A stretch of 64,000 nt of DNA from Bretschneidera sinensis (Eukaryota; Streptophyta; Magnoliopsida; Brassicales; Akaniaceae), in contig CM043698.1 of assembly GCA_023935145.1 (NCBI GenBank), positions 41,007,501 through 41,071,500 on the forward strand. Direction: 5' to 3'. Below, piece by piece: positions 44,200 to 56,696 of the stretch (the stretch's first letter is position 1; each line of letters begins with the position of its first letter). The notes under the pieces were generated by a model. The model was given only the letters and a program-made list of their open reading frames with translations, had not been told where the DNA came from and ran no database searches. Made by a program: the position numbers and the translations under genes.

Positions 44200-46255
44200 T
44201 ACTTGTATTCATAGCAGTATTTACTTCATTAGAACTGCACTGTCATTCTATAAAGCTTAAATAAAAGATTTCTTTCTTTATCCATCTAAAATGGTCTTTC
44301 CTCTCAATCGAGTCTATTCACAATGCATGAATAACTAATTATTTGATTGTTAAAACCCTTATACACACTTTGAATTCAAAAAATGTCCTTACCAACGTTT
44401 TAAAGTGAGTATGACAAAAAAATTATTCAAATATTTTTGTTTTCATTTTGTGATACACCAATGTTGACTACACCAAATCCTTTTCTTTTCTTTCTAAAGG
44501 CTCTGCAATACATAATAGATTTACAACTTCAAGTTCCTCAGTCATTCGAGTATTGTCAAAGTTTAATATGCGTACGTAATTTGGATTTGTTAGATGATGA
44601 TGTTAAGATCACATATACTATATAAACATAAAATCACTTATCAAATTTGTTTTGGTTCATTCTAATGATAAATAAATTCAGTTTTTAGGTATATTACTTA
44701 TAGAGAAGCTGTTAACCACATAAGCATTTAAGATCAATCGCCAACAGTCTAATGAGACTCCTGATACTAAAACGAATTCTTCACCTTAACAAACAAATTT
44801 TATTGTCTAAACAACCTGAATGACTTCCCGCAGCTCTTATATTTGTGCAATTTTCATCACTCTTTAATGCAAGAATGGACACTGGTCACTCATACAAACA
44901 AACACTAATGGCATGTTTGGTTGCAGTAATTTAATCAAAATTGTAATGGAACAAAGTTGGAATCCGATTACATTGTTTGGTCAGAACATGAAAAAGACTA
45001 TTGAATTGAAACTAGAACCGATTACAAGTTCATACCATTAAAATGAAATCAGATTGACTAAAATATGTTTGAGGATAAAATGTATATGAAATTAATCTTA
45101 TTAATTATTATATTATATTATATTAATTTATTTATTCATATTGAACATATTATTTTATATTTATTTATTGTTTATTAATAATCAATAATTTTATCATATA
45201 ATTATCTTATATTAGTATTATTATTTATGTATTACTTTTATTAATGTTATATTTTTACTATAATATTATTATTTTATTATTTATTTTACTATATTTAATA
45301 TTATTACTATTATATATATCATATTATTTAATATCATAATATTATATTATTTAACTATCTTATATTTAGTTAATTATATTATTGTATTATTATGTTCCAA
45401 TATTTAGTTTATCAATATATGATTTTTATATCTATATAAATATCTTACATTAGTATTATTATTATATATATATATATATATATTATATTTACTATAATAA
45501 TATTATATTATTTAACTACATTATATTATTTTCAAATATGTAATATTATATTAATATTATATTTTATTTTATTTTTATTAATTATTAGTCATATTTTTAT
45601 GTATATTTTAATTCTTAAATAATATTATTTATTATAATAATATTATATTAATTTAAGTTTTTTTGTATAGTGTTATATTAATATTTAATTATGTTTTCGA
45701 ATATTTATTAATTAATTATATATTTAATATTTATTAAATTTTAATAATATAATATTATCCAATATTATTTTTATTAAATTATATTATTTAATATAATGAT
45801 ATTATCTTATTTTTTTTATTATATTTAGTATAATATTATATTAATATTTAATTATATTTTCAAATATTTATTAGTTTTTAATAAGATGTTGGTATTTATT
45901 AATTATTACCAATATATTATTTATTATTTTTATTAATATACTATATTATTTATTATAATTTTATGATATTTAATATAACATTTAATTATATTGTGAATCA
46001 ATATTGTAATGTAATGGACATTACAGAGGTTATTACGCTATGTAATGTCCATTACAACATTTTAGTGTAATAAGTTTTACAATGTAATACCTATTACAAC
46101 TATTTTAAACCAATCAAACAACGTAATGATCATTACGAGATTAATAAGCATTCTATTACAACCTTGATTACTACAAGTAAACGGGGCCTAAGCTGTCACT
46201 CCATCAAACCATCAAGTCATTAATCAATACTAAATATATCAACCAAAATATTAAG
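44200..46255 (+). repeat. duplicated segment, copy B (interrupted by a PIF-type insertion)
   Basis: 44200-44908 and 46189-46255 together correspond to copy A at 38066-39045, in the same order and orientation. Differences are substitutions plus one segment (about 38165-38290) absent here. The copy lies directly after the stop codon of the USP-domain gene. Confidence 0.9.
44909..46188. mobile_element. Tourist-like (PIF/Harbinger) non-autonomous element, AT-rich
   Basis: The element starts TGGCATGTTTGGTTGCAGTAAT and, on the reverse strand, GGCCCCGTTTACTTGTAGTAAT, both followed by an ATTGTAAT/GTTGTAAT stretch. It is flanked by TAA on both sides (44906-44908 and 46189-46191), and the empty site with a single TAA exists in copy A. 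A 3-bp TAA/TTA duplication and GGC..GTTTGG termini are typical of PIF/Harbinger MITEs. The interior (about 45060-46000) is almost pure A/T with no open frame. It is 1,280 bp, longer than most MITEs. Confidence 0.85.
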
Positions 46256-46592
46256 AGCGTCACTGTTCAAACACCATTTTAACATTAATTTTAGATACTT
46301 TGAGTAGCGTTAGGTAAACATTCTGGGTGTGTTACCGAGGACATCCCAAACATAGATCAAAACAAGGTGAAAAGTATGAGCCCAGCTCTAACAGCCCTTC
46401 ACAAGATTGGGTGAGGGTTACCGAGAGATACGAAAATAAGGAGATTATTTAATTGGATTCAAGACGGAACTTGAAAGCTTATGTGATGGAACATGTGACA
46501 ATTAAGCTGTCGGCTGACGTTACGAGTGGCTGACAGGGACCCGGAGCAAAATCATGGGTGGTAGCTTGGTAGAACCCGGAGCGAAATCATGG
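46256..46592. other. spacer left of the chromovirus
   Basis: No gene was seen. ACCCGGAGC(A/G)AAATCATGGGT occurs twice (46539 and 46574), the second copy running into the chromovirus target site GTCAC (46593-46597). Confidence 0.5.
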
Positions 46593-46597
46593 GTCAC

Positions 46598-49035
46598 TGT
46601 AATATCCGTATTTTAAAAGTAAGGATAAATGTGCATTTTTGATAAATATGACAATGAGTTAAAATCCCCGAATGGCTGAATGAAGATTTTTGGAGATAAA
46701 TGTTGAAAAGCAAAAAAAAAAAAAAAGTCAAACAAAAAAAAGTCAAAAAAAAGGTGGAGAAATCGTGGTAGCAGTCACTTGCTGCCAAAACACCCTACTT
46801 TAAACAAAATTATGTTCTCCATTTAGACATAATAATGACTCCTACTTTAGGCTTATAATATTCTCCACTTTTAGGCATAATAATGTCTTCCTTATAGACA
46901 TAATCATGTCTTCCATTTTTTAAGCTTAATTAGGTGCTATATATTATGTTGAGAGAGTGCAGCCGATGATATAAATAGGTAGAAGCTGAAGACGCAGAGT
47001 GCCAAAAATTTCCTTTGATTCCTTGTTTTCTCTAATCACTTGGGGACCGAGAGAAAAGTTAAAAGAGCAAATTTTGTAGAGGATTACTGTGGAATTTTAT
47101 AAAGAATCTTGAGAAGCTATTAGAATAGCAGAAGGTAATAAGGTAATATTTTTTTTTAAATTAACATTTATGAAAGCTTCAGGAAGTTAAAGTGGGAATT
47201 TTTCAAACTGTGTGGTTTATAGAGAAAAGAAGAAATAATAAGAAATTTAAATTCAAATATTATGTCAGGTGTTGGTAGTCAGCAATCGAGAGAAAATTCG
47301 AAGAAGAACGGGAAAGGCAAAGAGGTGGTCCACGAGTAGCTTTAAGTGCTACGTGGTGAGTTGGATTTACTTTTAGTAGTCTAAATAAAAATCAATTATT
47401 TGGTGATATTATTATAATTAATTATTAAAGTATACTTGGGTGATAGATGAAAAATTGATTTATGGGTATGATAGGAAATTTGGTCAGGTAGAAATATTTT
47501 TCGGTGAGAAATAATATTTTTGAAAATCATAAGTTTATTTGAGAATAAAAGCAATAAATAAATTATTGATGAGATATATTGATGTTTTAATATGAGTTAT
47601 GATGAGATGAATTTTAATAGATCTTGACAATTTTTGGTAGATGATTTGAGGTGAATTTTAGTGGATCTTGACAGATTTTTGGTGTATGATTTGAGATGAA
47701 ATTTAGTGGATCTTGACAAACTTTAATTGATTATTTGATGTGATTTGGGAAGGGAAGAATTTAGTGGAATTTTTGCGTAATTTGACAAAAATCAAGATGA
47801 TTGGATGTAAGAAATTTTAAATAAACTTTGTTATATAAAATTTGTGGATAATTAGGATAGCCAAATTAAGTGGTTTGAATCTTTACATTGTTTTTATATT
47901 ACTATTTATATTACTGTTTCATATCATTGTTCATGCGCATATGCATTTAATAATATAACCGAAAGAACCGGGAAGGCAGCCGGTCTAATGAAATAACTGT
48001 GACAGCCGGTATATGCTTGGATGAAAAGTAAAAACCGTGACAGCCGGTATATGCTGGGATGAAAAGTAAAAACCGTGACAGCCGGTATATGCTGGGATGA
48101 AAAGTGAAAACCGTGACAGCCGGTATAAGCTGGGATGAAAAGTAAAAACCGTGACAGCTGGTATATGCTGGAATTAACTAGGAAGGCAGCCGGTCTGATG
48201 AGAATAAAAAAACCGGGAGGGCAGCCGGTCTAAGATAATAATAACCTGTCGACAGGTGGGAAGATGTTCCCATCATAATCATTCATGCATTTGCATCTGT
48301 TTTAATTATTGTTGCATTATTTGAGATGCTGAGATGTGGTATATTAATTGTGAATTAAATTATTGATGGTTAGGTCTCATAAAAAGATACAGTTATAATG
48401 ATGAGATTTTTGAGATGCTGAGATGTGGTATATTTTTGTGAATTTAATTATAGAATGTTGAGTCTCATAGAAAGAGACAGTATGGTGATGAGACTTATCT
48501 AAATGATGGACTTTATGATGTGAACCTCTTTACGAGGTAATTAGGAGATAATTGATAGTCTTAAGGTGAACCAATGATTGAGAAGAAGAGATTGATAGTA
48601 GAAAGTTGTCATCATGTTATGTGAAAAATAAATATTTAATATTAAAGGATTATTGATGGAATTTGGAATACTTTTAATAAATTTAATTCGCTGAGCTTAT
48701 GAAGCTCACTCCTCACTGTTCAATGATTTCAGGTAACAATCAAGATAAATAGTCTGGTGGGTTGAGAATCAGACGAGACCTTTTTCTGTAAGCCACGTAC
48801 GTGTCAATATCCTTAGACAATCGAGTTAAAGACTTGTAATAATTTTATTGTAAATATTCATGCATTTATGTATATTATGTTTAAGTGAATATCATATTTG
48901 TTGACCTCTCCTGTTAAAGGTAAAAAAAAAAAATCGGATAGTATTATATTTATAGTTGCATATATGTGTCGTGCTTGGATTTTCAAAATGTGATGACTCC
49001 GTCTAGGGGTGGCCAACCTGGGATGGGTAGTTACA
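46598..49035 (+). repeat. chromovirus 5' LTR
   Basis: 2,438 bp, TG...CA ends, followed by the PBS. It includes five 38-bp minisatellite units (47993-48178). Differences from the 3' LTR near the start are mostly C/T and G/A changes. Confidence 0.95.
47993..48178 (+). repeat. 38-bp LTR minisatellite (five units)
   Basis: Units contain GTGACAGCCGGTATATGCTG, then GGATGAAAAGTAAAAACC. The array is bracketed by two ACCGGGAAGGCAGCCGGTCT-like blocks (about 47968 and 48180). It also occurs in the 3' LTR and, with three units, in the solo LTR. Confidence 0.95.
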
Positions 49036-49039
49036 ATTT

Positions 49040-49050
49040 TGGTATCAGAG
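49040..49050 (+). other. chromovirus primer-binding site
   Basis: TGGTATCAGAG lies four bases after the 5' LTR and matches the 3' end of initiator methionine tRNA, the usual primer for this group. Confidence 0.9.
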
Positions 49051-49133
49051 TATTAGGTTTTAAGATTCTGTACACTGCATGAGAACTTAGAAGTGGAAGA
49101 TCTAAATAATATTCTTAAATGCAGAGTCTGAGG

Positions 49134-50545
49134 ATGACACGTGGTCGTGCGAGAGCTAGAGGTAGAGTTCAGAATCAGAGGGGACGTGGTAGACCCCCAA
49201 TTTTTAGGTGGACTGAAGCGGAGGAGGAAGTTGAGTCGGTGGTTCCCGCAAAGGAACATGGTGATAGTGCAGTTGGTACGAGTAGAGCTGGGGAAGTATC
49301 TAAAAGTAGGAATGATGAATTGAGAGAGGCTCTTAACCGTGCCTTAGAGAGAGTGAATGCAGCTGAGGAACGGGCTGCTAATTTGCAAGGAAGATTAGAG
49401 GAAAGGGATAGAACAGAACCGGATGTGGTAAGGCAAGAAGTTCCTGATGGAGGGGTATTTGCAAATGAAATGCAAGGGGGTTGTTTTGTGAGGTTTCTTA
49501 AGTTTAAACCTCAGTCGTTTAAAGGATCTGTAAATCCGGTGGAAGCTGAACAGTGGATCGAGCATGTAGAGAAATATTTTGAGGTCTTACCAGTGTCTGA
49601 TAAACAGAAGGTTGCTTTTGCTTCGTTTATTCTGGAGGGTGAGGCTTCTCAATGGTGGAAGGATATTTTGCCTAGGATGAGTACACGAATAGATCAACCT
49701 TTGACTTGGAATAAATTTAAGGATGAATTCTTTGCAAAATATTTTCCAGATTCTTTTCGGGCACAACAAGAAAGAGAATTTATCCACCTAAAGCAGGGAA
49801 ATTTATCGGTGGTTGAATATGATAGTAAATTTGTAGCTCTGTCAAGATTTGTACCCGAGTTCGTGAATACGGAGGAAAAAAAAATGCAAGAGATTTTTAG
49901 ACGGATTACACTACGAAATTCGTTTTAAACTCTCTTACATGGGCATAGGAAATTATGCTGTACTGGTAGATAAAGCATTACAGATTGAGAGAGATTTAAT
50001 AGAGTTTAAAGCTATGAGGGATTGGTTGAAGAGAACTAGATTTGAGGGATCTAGAGGTGGTAGCAGTATGGGTGTACAGGGCGGGAGACCACCCCAGAGG
50101 GGGCGTTCTTTGTCACAATGAACTGTAGGGCAGACTCAGAGGCAAGCAAGATCTGTTACTTCAGTAGCTCAGAGTAATACCAGTGGGACCCCTCGATTTG
50201 GGAGACATACTATGGGGATTGGGAGTTATGGTAGAGGAATGATTATGCCACCCAGGGGAAGTGGAAATCTGATTTATGATCGGGAGTCAAGGGTTTGCTT
50301 TAAATGTAATCAGATGGGGCATTTATTTCGGAACTGCCCTACACATATATGCTTTGTATGTGGTGAGGGAGGACATGTTGCTGCAAATTGTCCAGCTGGG
50401 AAGTTAGCTGAAGCAACCATTGGAAGTGTCGGAAGAAGACCAATAGAGAGAGGCAGTGGATCAGGAAGTGTGCGGGGTAGAGGTCGAGGATCTGTAGCAG
50501 AGCGAGGACATGGCAGTCAGAATTATTTCAGAGATGGCAGAGTCT
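49134..50545 (+). pseudogene. chromovirus gag remnant
   Basis: Gag opens with a basic MTRGRARARGR segment, followed by the capsid region (RFLKFKPQSFKGSVNPVEAE; ASQWWKDI; FKDEFFAKYFP). A frameshift lies near 49887-49910, just after a run of A (GAGGAAAAAAAAATG). Translation then continues in another frame (GNYAVLVDKALQIERDLIEF) to a TGA at 50119-50121. Two CCHC zinc knuckles follow at about 50300-50395 (CFKCNQMGHLFRNC and CFVCGEGGHVAANC), both with all ligands intact. Confidence 0.93.
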
Positions 50546-52440
50546 ATGCATTGACCCAGCAGGATGCACAAGCCACTCCTGATGTTGTTATGGGTATGAT
50601 ATCTATCCTTGGTAGGGCTACTAGATTATTGATTGATCCTGGTGCAACCCATTCTTTTGCATCTAGTAGTTATATGAAATCTATTGATGCTAGTGCTAGT
50701 CCTTTGATGCACGCCATTATTGTTAAGACTCCTATTGGAGATAGGGTTATTATCAGAACAATTTATCAAGGTTGTGTGATTAATATTGCTGACAGAGAAT
50801 TTGAGGTTGATTTATTGCCTTTAGATATGACAGATTTTGATGTAATTCTAGGGATAAATTGGTTATCTGCATGTCATGCATGGGTAGATTGTTTTAGGAA
50901 AAATGTGGTGTTCAGGATACTCGGGCAAGAGGAGTTTAATTTTCAGGGAGAACGTAAAATACTTGTTAATTGTCTGATTTCTTCCTTAACTGCTAGTAAA
51001 TGGTTGAGGAAAGGTTGTGAGGGGTATTTAGCATATGTGGTGGATTCTAGCAAAGAGGGTAGACAATTAGAAGAAATCTCGGTGGTAAAAGATTTTTTTG
51101 ATGTATTCCCTGAGGAGTTATCTGGATTGCCTTCCAATAAAGAGATTGAATTTTCTATTGAAGTGATTCTAGGATCAGCACCCATATCTATAGCACCCTA
51201 TAGAATGGCACCAGCTTAATTGAGAGAGTTGAAAGTTCAGCTTTAGGAGTTGCTAGATAAACAGTTTATCCAACCTAGTACATCACCCTGGGGAGCCCCT
51301 GTGTTATTTGTCGAGAAGAATGATGGGACATTGAGGTTGTGTATTGATTATAGACAATTGAATAAGATCACAATCAAGAATAGATATCATTTGCCCATGA
51401 TAGATGACCTATTCGAACAATTACAGGGAGCTAGAGTGTTCTCTAAAATAGACTTGTGGTTAGGATATCATCAATTGAGGATAAAAGAGGGGGACGTGCC
51501 TAAAACTGCTTTTAGGACACGTTATGGTCATTATGAGTTCTTGGTGATGCCTTTTGGGTTGACCAATGCTCCTGCGGCTTTTATAGATCTTATGAATCGG
51601 GTGTTTAAACCATTCTTGGACAGATTTATAATTGTGTTTATTGATGATATTTTAGTATATTCTAAGAATGAAGAAGAGCATATGCGACATTTGGAGATAG
51701 TGTTGGAGATTCTGAGGAAGGAGAAATTATATGTGAAATTCTCTAAATGTGAGTTTTGGTTGAATGAAATATCCTTCTTGGGGCATGTTGTGTCGAGAGA
51801 GGGAATAACAATTGATCCACAAAAAGTAGAAGCAATGTTGACTTGGGAAAGACCCACGAATGTAACTGAAATTATAAGCTTTTTGGGATTGGCTGGTTAT
51901 TATAGGAGATTTATTCAAAAATTTTCTATGATTGCTAAACCTTTGACTAAATTGACCAGGAAAGATGAAAAGTTTAAGTGGTCAGAGGAGTGTGAGAGAA
52001 GTTTCCAGCTGTTGAAAGAAAAACTGACTACTGCTCCAGTATTAGTGCTTTCATCTGGTGATGAAGGATTTGTGGTCTATAGTGATGCGTCACATCAGGG
52101 GTTGGGATGTGTGTTGATGCAACATGGGAAAGTTATAGCTTATGCATCTAGGCAACTGAAAAATCATGAGAGAAATTACCCGACCCGTGATTTAGAATTG
52201 GCTGCCATAGTTTTTGCTTTGAAGATTTGGAGACACCATTTATATGGAGCCAAGTGTGAAATTTTTACTGATCATAAAAGTTTGACACATTTATCAACCT
52301 AGAAGGAGTTGAATTTGAGGCAGAGGAGGTGGATGGAATTAATTTGTGATTATGATTGTACAATTCACTATCATCCAAGAAAGGCTAATGTAGTAGCAGA
52401 TGCATTGAGTAGAAAAGCTACATGGAGATTAGCTGCTTTT
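50546..52440 (+). pseudogene. chromovirus protease-RT-RNase H remnant
   Basis: The protease motif reads LLIDPGATHSFAS (50626-50664), with Pro where DSGA is usual. After stops at 51217-51219 and 51244-51246, RT is open from 51250: [31 protein letters not shown], the catalytic [10 protein letters not shown] box intact, and SFLGHVVS. RNase H follows with [13 protein letters not shown] and TDHKSL. It is cut by a TAG at 52300-52302 and resumes with HPRKANVVADALSRKA. Several stop codons could come from single C-to-T or G-to-A changes. Confidence 0.93.
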
Positions 52441-53972
52441 GGGAGTCATGATACTAGTATGATGATAGAATTAAGAGGAATGAGGATGCAATTGAGTGTC
52501 AATGATAAAGGAGTATTAATGCTAAATATGGTAGTTCAATCTCCTATTATTGATCGTTTATTACAGCTACAGAGTAAAGATGAGGGAATAGAGAAAATCA
52601 GGCAAGAAGTGTTGAGCGGGAAGCCGACCGAGTTTAGAATCAGAGAAGATGGTATGGTAGTATCGGGACAAAGAATTTGTGTTCCCAATGATGTGGAAAT
52701 GAGAAAAGAAATACTAAAGGAGGCTCATGATTCGATATATTCCATGCACCCGGGAAATAATAAGATGTACAGGGGGTTAAAACAGAATTATTAGTGGTTA
52801 GGGATGAAGAGGGATGTAGCAGAATACATAGCTAGATGTTTGACTTGTCAACAGGTAAAATCTGATAATAGACATCCAGCAGGTTTATTACAACCTCTTC
52901 CTATACCTGAGTGGCCATGGGAAAATGTAAGTATGGATTTTGTCTCCTGTTTTCCCCGTACCCAGAGAGGGCATGATGCTGTATGGGTTATAGTGGATAG
53001 ACTTTTTAAATCTTCACATTTTCTTCCTATTAAAACTACCTGGAGTCCAAAAAAGTTGGCTGAGTTGTATGTGGCAGAGATAATGAAATTACATGGAGTA
53101 CCCTTGAGTATTGTATCAGATAGAGATTCTAGATTTACTTCTAGATTTTGGAGGGGTTTTCAAGAAGCTATGGGTACGCAATTACAGTTTAGTACAACTT
53201 TTCACCCACAAACTGATGGGCAGACAGAGAGAATCATCAAAATACTAGAAGATATACTGAGGGCAAGTGTACTGAGCTTCTCAGTAAGCTGAGATGATTA
53301 TTTGCCTTTGATAGAGTTTGCATATAATAATCGTATCAAACTAGTATTGGGATGGAACCTTTTGAAGCTTTGTATGGTAGAAGGTGTAAAACTCCAGTAT
53401 GCTGGGAAGAAGTTGGAGAGAGAAAGATATATGGCCCAGAAATGATAGACTTGACTACTGAAAGAATCAAGCTGGTTAGGGAGAACCTCAGAGCAGCTCA
53501 GAGCAGACAGAAAGGATATGCTGACAAAAGAAGACGACCTCTTGAATTCCAAGTTGGTGATTGGATATTCTTGAAGATATCTCCATGGAAGAGAGTGTTG
53601 AGATTTAAGAAGAAGAGAAAGTTAAGCCCAAGATTTATAGGGCCCTATGAGGTGATCGAAAGAATTGGACCCGTAGCATATCATTTGAATTTGCCTCCGG
53701 AATTAAGGCAATTGTATAATGTTTTTCATATGTCACTACTGAGGAAGTACTTGCACGATGAGTCCCATTATATCACGAATCAGGCAATAGAAATTCAGAA
53801 GGACTTGACTATTATGCTAGCACCAGTCGGAATCTTAGACAGAAAAGAGCAAGTCTTACGTAATAAAGTTATTCCTTTGATTCAAGTATTATGGCGCAAT
53901 AAAGATGTCGAAGAAGTCAAATGGGAACATGAAGAAATAATGAGGAAGGATTATCCCCAACTCTTTACTTGA
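52441..53972 (+). pseudogene. chromovirus integrase with C-terminal chromodomain, broken
   Basis: The zinc-binding part reads MHPGNNKMYRGLK. A TAG at 52792-52794 follows, then YIARCLTCQQVK. The catalytic core has MDFVSCFPRT and VSDRDSRFTSRFW and ends near the Q-T-E-R segment. A TGA at 53290-53292 and a frame change near 53340 interrupt it. The C-terminus (53352-53972) carries QVGDWIFLK, the SPRFIGPYEVIERIGPVAY segment, NVFHMSLLRKY and a chromodomain-like end (VIPLIQVLWRN, EEVKWEHEE). Such domains direct insertion toward heterochromatin marks in chromoviruses. Confidence 0.92.
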
Positions 53973-54006
53973 TTTTAGCAAGGAAATTTCGGGGACGAAA
54001 TTTTGT

Positions 54007-54020
54007 AAGGTGGGTAGATT
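54007..54020 (+). other. chromovirus polypurine tract
   Basis: GAAATTTTGTAAGGTGGGTA-type purine-rich sequence stands directly before the 3' LTR start at 54021, where plus-strand priming is expected. Confidence 0.7.
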
Positions 54021-56445
54021 TGTAATATATGTATTTTAAAAGTAAGGATAAATATGTATTTTTAATAAATATAACAAAGAGTTAAAATCCCCGAATGGCT
54101 GAATAAAGATTTCTAGAGACAAAGGTTGAAAAGCAAAAAAAAAAAAAGTAAAAAAAAAGGGTGGAGAAATCGTGGCAGCAGTCACTTGCTGCCAAAACAC
54201 CCTACTTTAGACAAAATTATGTTCTCCATTTAGATATAATAATGACTCCTACTTTAGGCTTATAATATTCTCCACTTTTAGGCATAATAATGTCTTCCTT
54301 ATAGACATAATCATGTCTTCCATTTTTTAAGCTTAATTAGGTGCTATATATTATGTTGAGAGAGTGCAGCCGATGATATAAATAGGTAGAAGCTGAAGAC
54401 GCAGAGTGCCAAAAATTTCCTTTGATTCCTTGTTTTCTCTAATCACTTGGGGACTGAGAGAAAAGTTAAAAGAGTAAATTTTGTAGAGGATTACTGTGGA
54501 ATTTTATTAAGAATCTTGAGAAGCTATCAGAATAGCAGAAGGTAATAAGGTAATATTTTTTTAAAAATTAACATTTATGAAAGCTTCAGGAAGTTAAAGT
54601 GGGAATTTTTCAAACTGTGTGGTTTATGGAGAAAAGAAGAAATAATAAGAAATTTAAATTCAAATATTATGTCAGGTGTTGGAAGTCAGCAATCGGGAGA
54701 AAATTCGAAGAAGAACGGGAAAGGCAAAGAGGTGGTCCACGAGTAGCTTTAAGTGCTACGTGGTGAGTTGGATTTACTTTTAGTAGTCTAAATAAAAATC
54801 GATTATTTGGTGACAATATTATAATTAATTATTAAAGTATGCTTGGGTGATAGATGAAAAATTGATTTATGGGTATGATAGGAAATTTGGTCAGGTAGAA
54901 ATATTTTTCGGTGAGAAATTATATTTTTGAAAATCATGAGTTTATTTGAGAATAAAAGCAATAAATAAATTATTGATGAGATATATTGATGTTTTAATAT
55001 GAGTTATGATGAGATGAATTTTAATAGATATTGACAAATTTTGGTGGATGATTTGAGGTGAATTTTAGTGGATCTTGACAAATTTTTGGTGTATGATTTG
55101 AGATGAAATTTAGTGGATCTTGACAAACTTTAATTGATTATTTGATGTGATTTGGGAAGAGAAGAATTTAGTGGAATTTTCGCATAATTTGATAAAAATC
55201 AAGATGATTGGATGTAAGAAATTTTAAAGAAACTTTATTATATAAAATTTGTGGATAATCAGGATAGCCAAATTAAGTGGTTTGAATCTTTACATTGTTT
55301 TTATATTACTGTTTATATTACTGTTTCATATCATTGTTCATGCGCATATGCATTTAATAATATAACCGAAAGAACCGGGAAGGCAGCCGGTCTAATGAAA
55401 TAACCGTGACAGCCGGTATATGCTGGGATGAAAAGTAAAAACCATAACAGCCGGTATATGCTGTAATGAAAAGTAAAAACCGTGACAGCCGGTATATGCT
55501 GAGATGAAAAGTGAAAACCGTGACAGCCGATATATGCTGGGATGAAAAGTAAAAACCGTGACAGGTGATATATGCTGAAATTAACCGGGAAGGCAGCCGG
55601 TCTGATGAGAATAAAATAACCGGGAGGGCAACCGGTCTAAGATAATAATAACCTGTCGACAGGTGGGAAGACATTTCCATCATAATCATTCATGCATTTG
55701 CATTTGTTTTAATTATTGTTGCATTATTTGAGATGCTGAGATGTGGTATATTAATTGTGAATTAAATTATAGATGGTTGGGTCTCATAAAAAGAGACTGT
55801 TATAATGATGAGATTTTTGAGATGCTGAGATGTGGTATATTTTTATGAATTTAATTATAGAAGGTTGAGTCTCATAGAAGAGACAGTATGGTGGTAAGAC
55901 TTATCTAAATGATGGACTTTATGATGTGAACCTCCTTACGAGGTAATTAAGAGATAATTGATAGTCTTAAGGTGAACCAATGATTGAGAAGAAGAGATTG
56001 ATAGTAGAAAGTTGTCATCAGGTTATGCGAAAAATAAAGATTTAATATTAAAGGATTATTGATGGAATTTGGAATACTTTTAGTAAATTTAATTCGCTGA
56101 GCTTGTGAAGCTCACTCCTCACTGTTCAACGATTTTAGGTAACAATCAAGATAAATAGTCTGGTGAGTTGAGAATCAGATGATACATTTTTCTATAAGCC
56201 ACGTACGTGTCAATATCCTCAGACAATCGAGTTAAAGACTTGTAATAATTTTATTGTAAATTTTTATGCATTTATGTATATTATGTTTAAGTGAATATCA
56301 GATTTGTTTACCTCTCCTGTTAAAGGTAAAAAAAAAAAAAAATTCGGATAGTACTATATTTATTGTTGCATATATGTGTCGTGCTTGGATTTTCAAAATG
56401 TGATGACTCCGTCTAGGGGTGGCCAACCTGGGATGGGTCGTTACA
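54021..56445 (+). repeat. chromovirus 3' LTR
   Basis: 2,425 bp, collinear with the 5' LTR and ending GTTACA before the GTCAC duplication. Confidence 0.95.
55401..55585 (+). repeat. 38-bp LTR minisatellite in the 3' LTR (five units)
   Basis: Same five-unit array as in the 5' LTR, with several unit-specific changes (ACCATAACAG, CCGATATATG, CAGGTGATATATG) in CG or TG contexts. Confidence 0.93.
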
Positions 56446-56696
56446 GTCACAGAACTTGACAAAACCAAAAATGTATTTGTGGGTTGATGAGCAAATATAG
56501 TATATCAAAAATAGGTCTTCGGGCTTGATCTAGTCAATGTTTTCGGTGTAAATTGATTTGCAGGGATGGAAAAAAAATAAAATTTGAAAGATTATAATAG
56601 TTTAGAAAGGAAATGAGTTATGTCCGGATGAGCAGCATTTGACCGCTCGCCGAAATTGCGGAAGCTCAAAAGATAACTCTCCAAACAAGATCAATA

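Larger units (their letters stand above)
46598..56445 (+). mobile_element. full-length Ty3/gypsy chromovirus (Tekay/Del-like), inactive
   Basis: 9,848 bp bounded by TGTAAT...GTTACA and a perfect 5-bp target duplication GTCAC (46593-46597 and 56446-56450). It has LTRs of 2,438 and 2,425 bp, a PBS TGGTATCAGAG at 49040, and a gag-protease-RT-RNase H-integrase-chromodomain order with a PPT before 54021. The LTRs are closely similar, so insertion is fairly recent, yet the polyprotein has at least six stops and two frameshifts. The Tekay/Del lineage is inferred from the integrase C-terminus and gag. It is the source family of the solo LTR at 25244. Confidence 0.95.

Noticed and set aside
47993..48178. 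Regular 38-bp repeats considered as a CRISPR-like array
   Set aside because: There are no unique spacers. The units are tandem, lie in a plant LTR and recur in both LTRs.
55354..55689. 111-codon minus-strand open frame with repeated FHLSQHI-type units
   Set aside because: It is the antisense translation of the 38-bp LTR minisatellite. The repeats explain both its length and its regularity.
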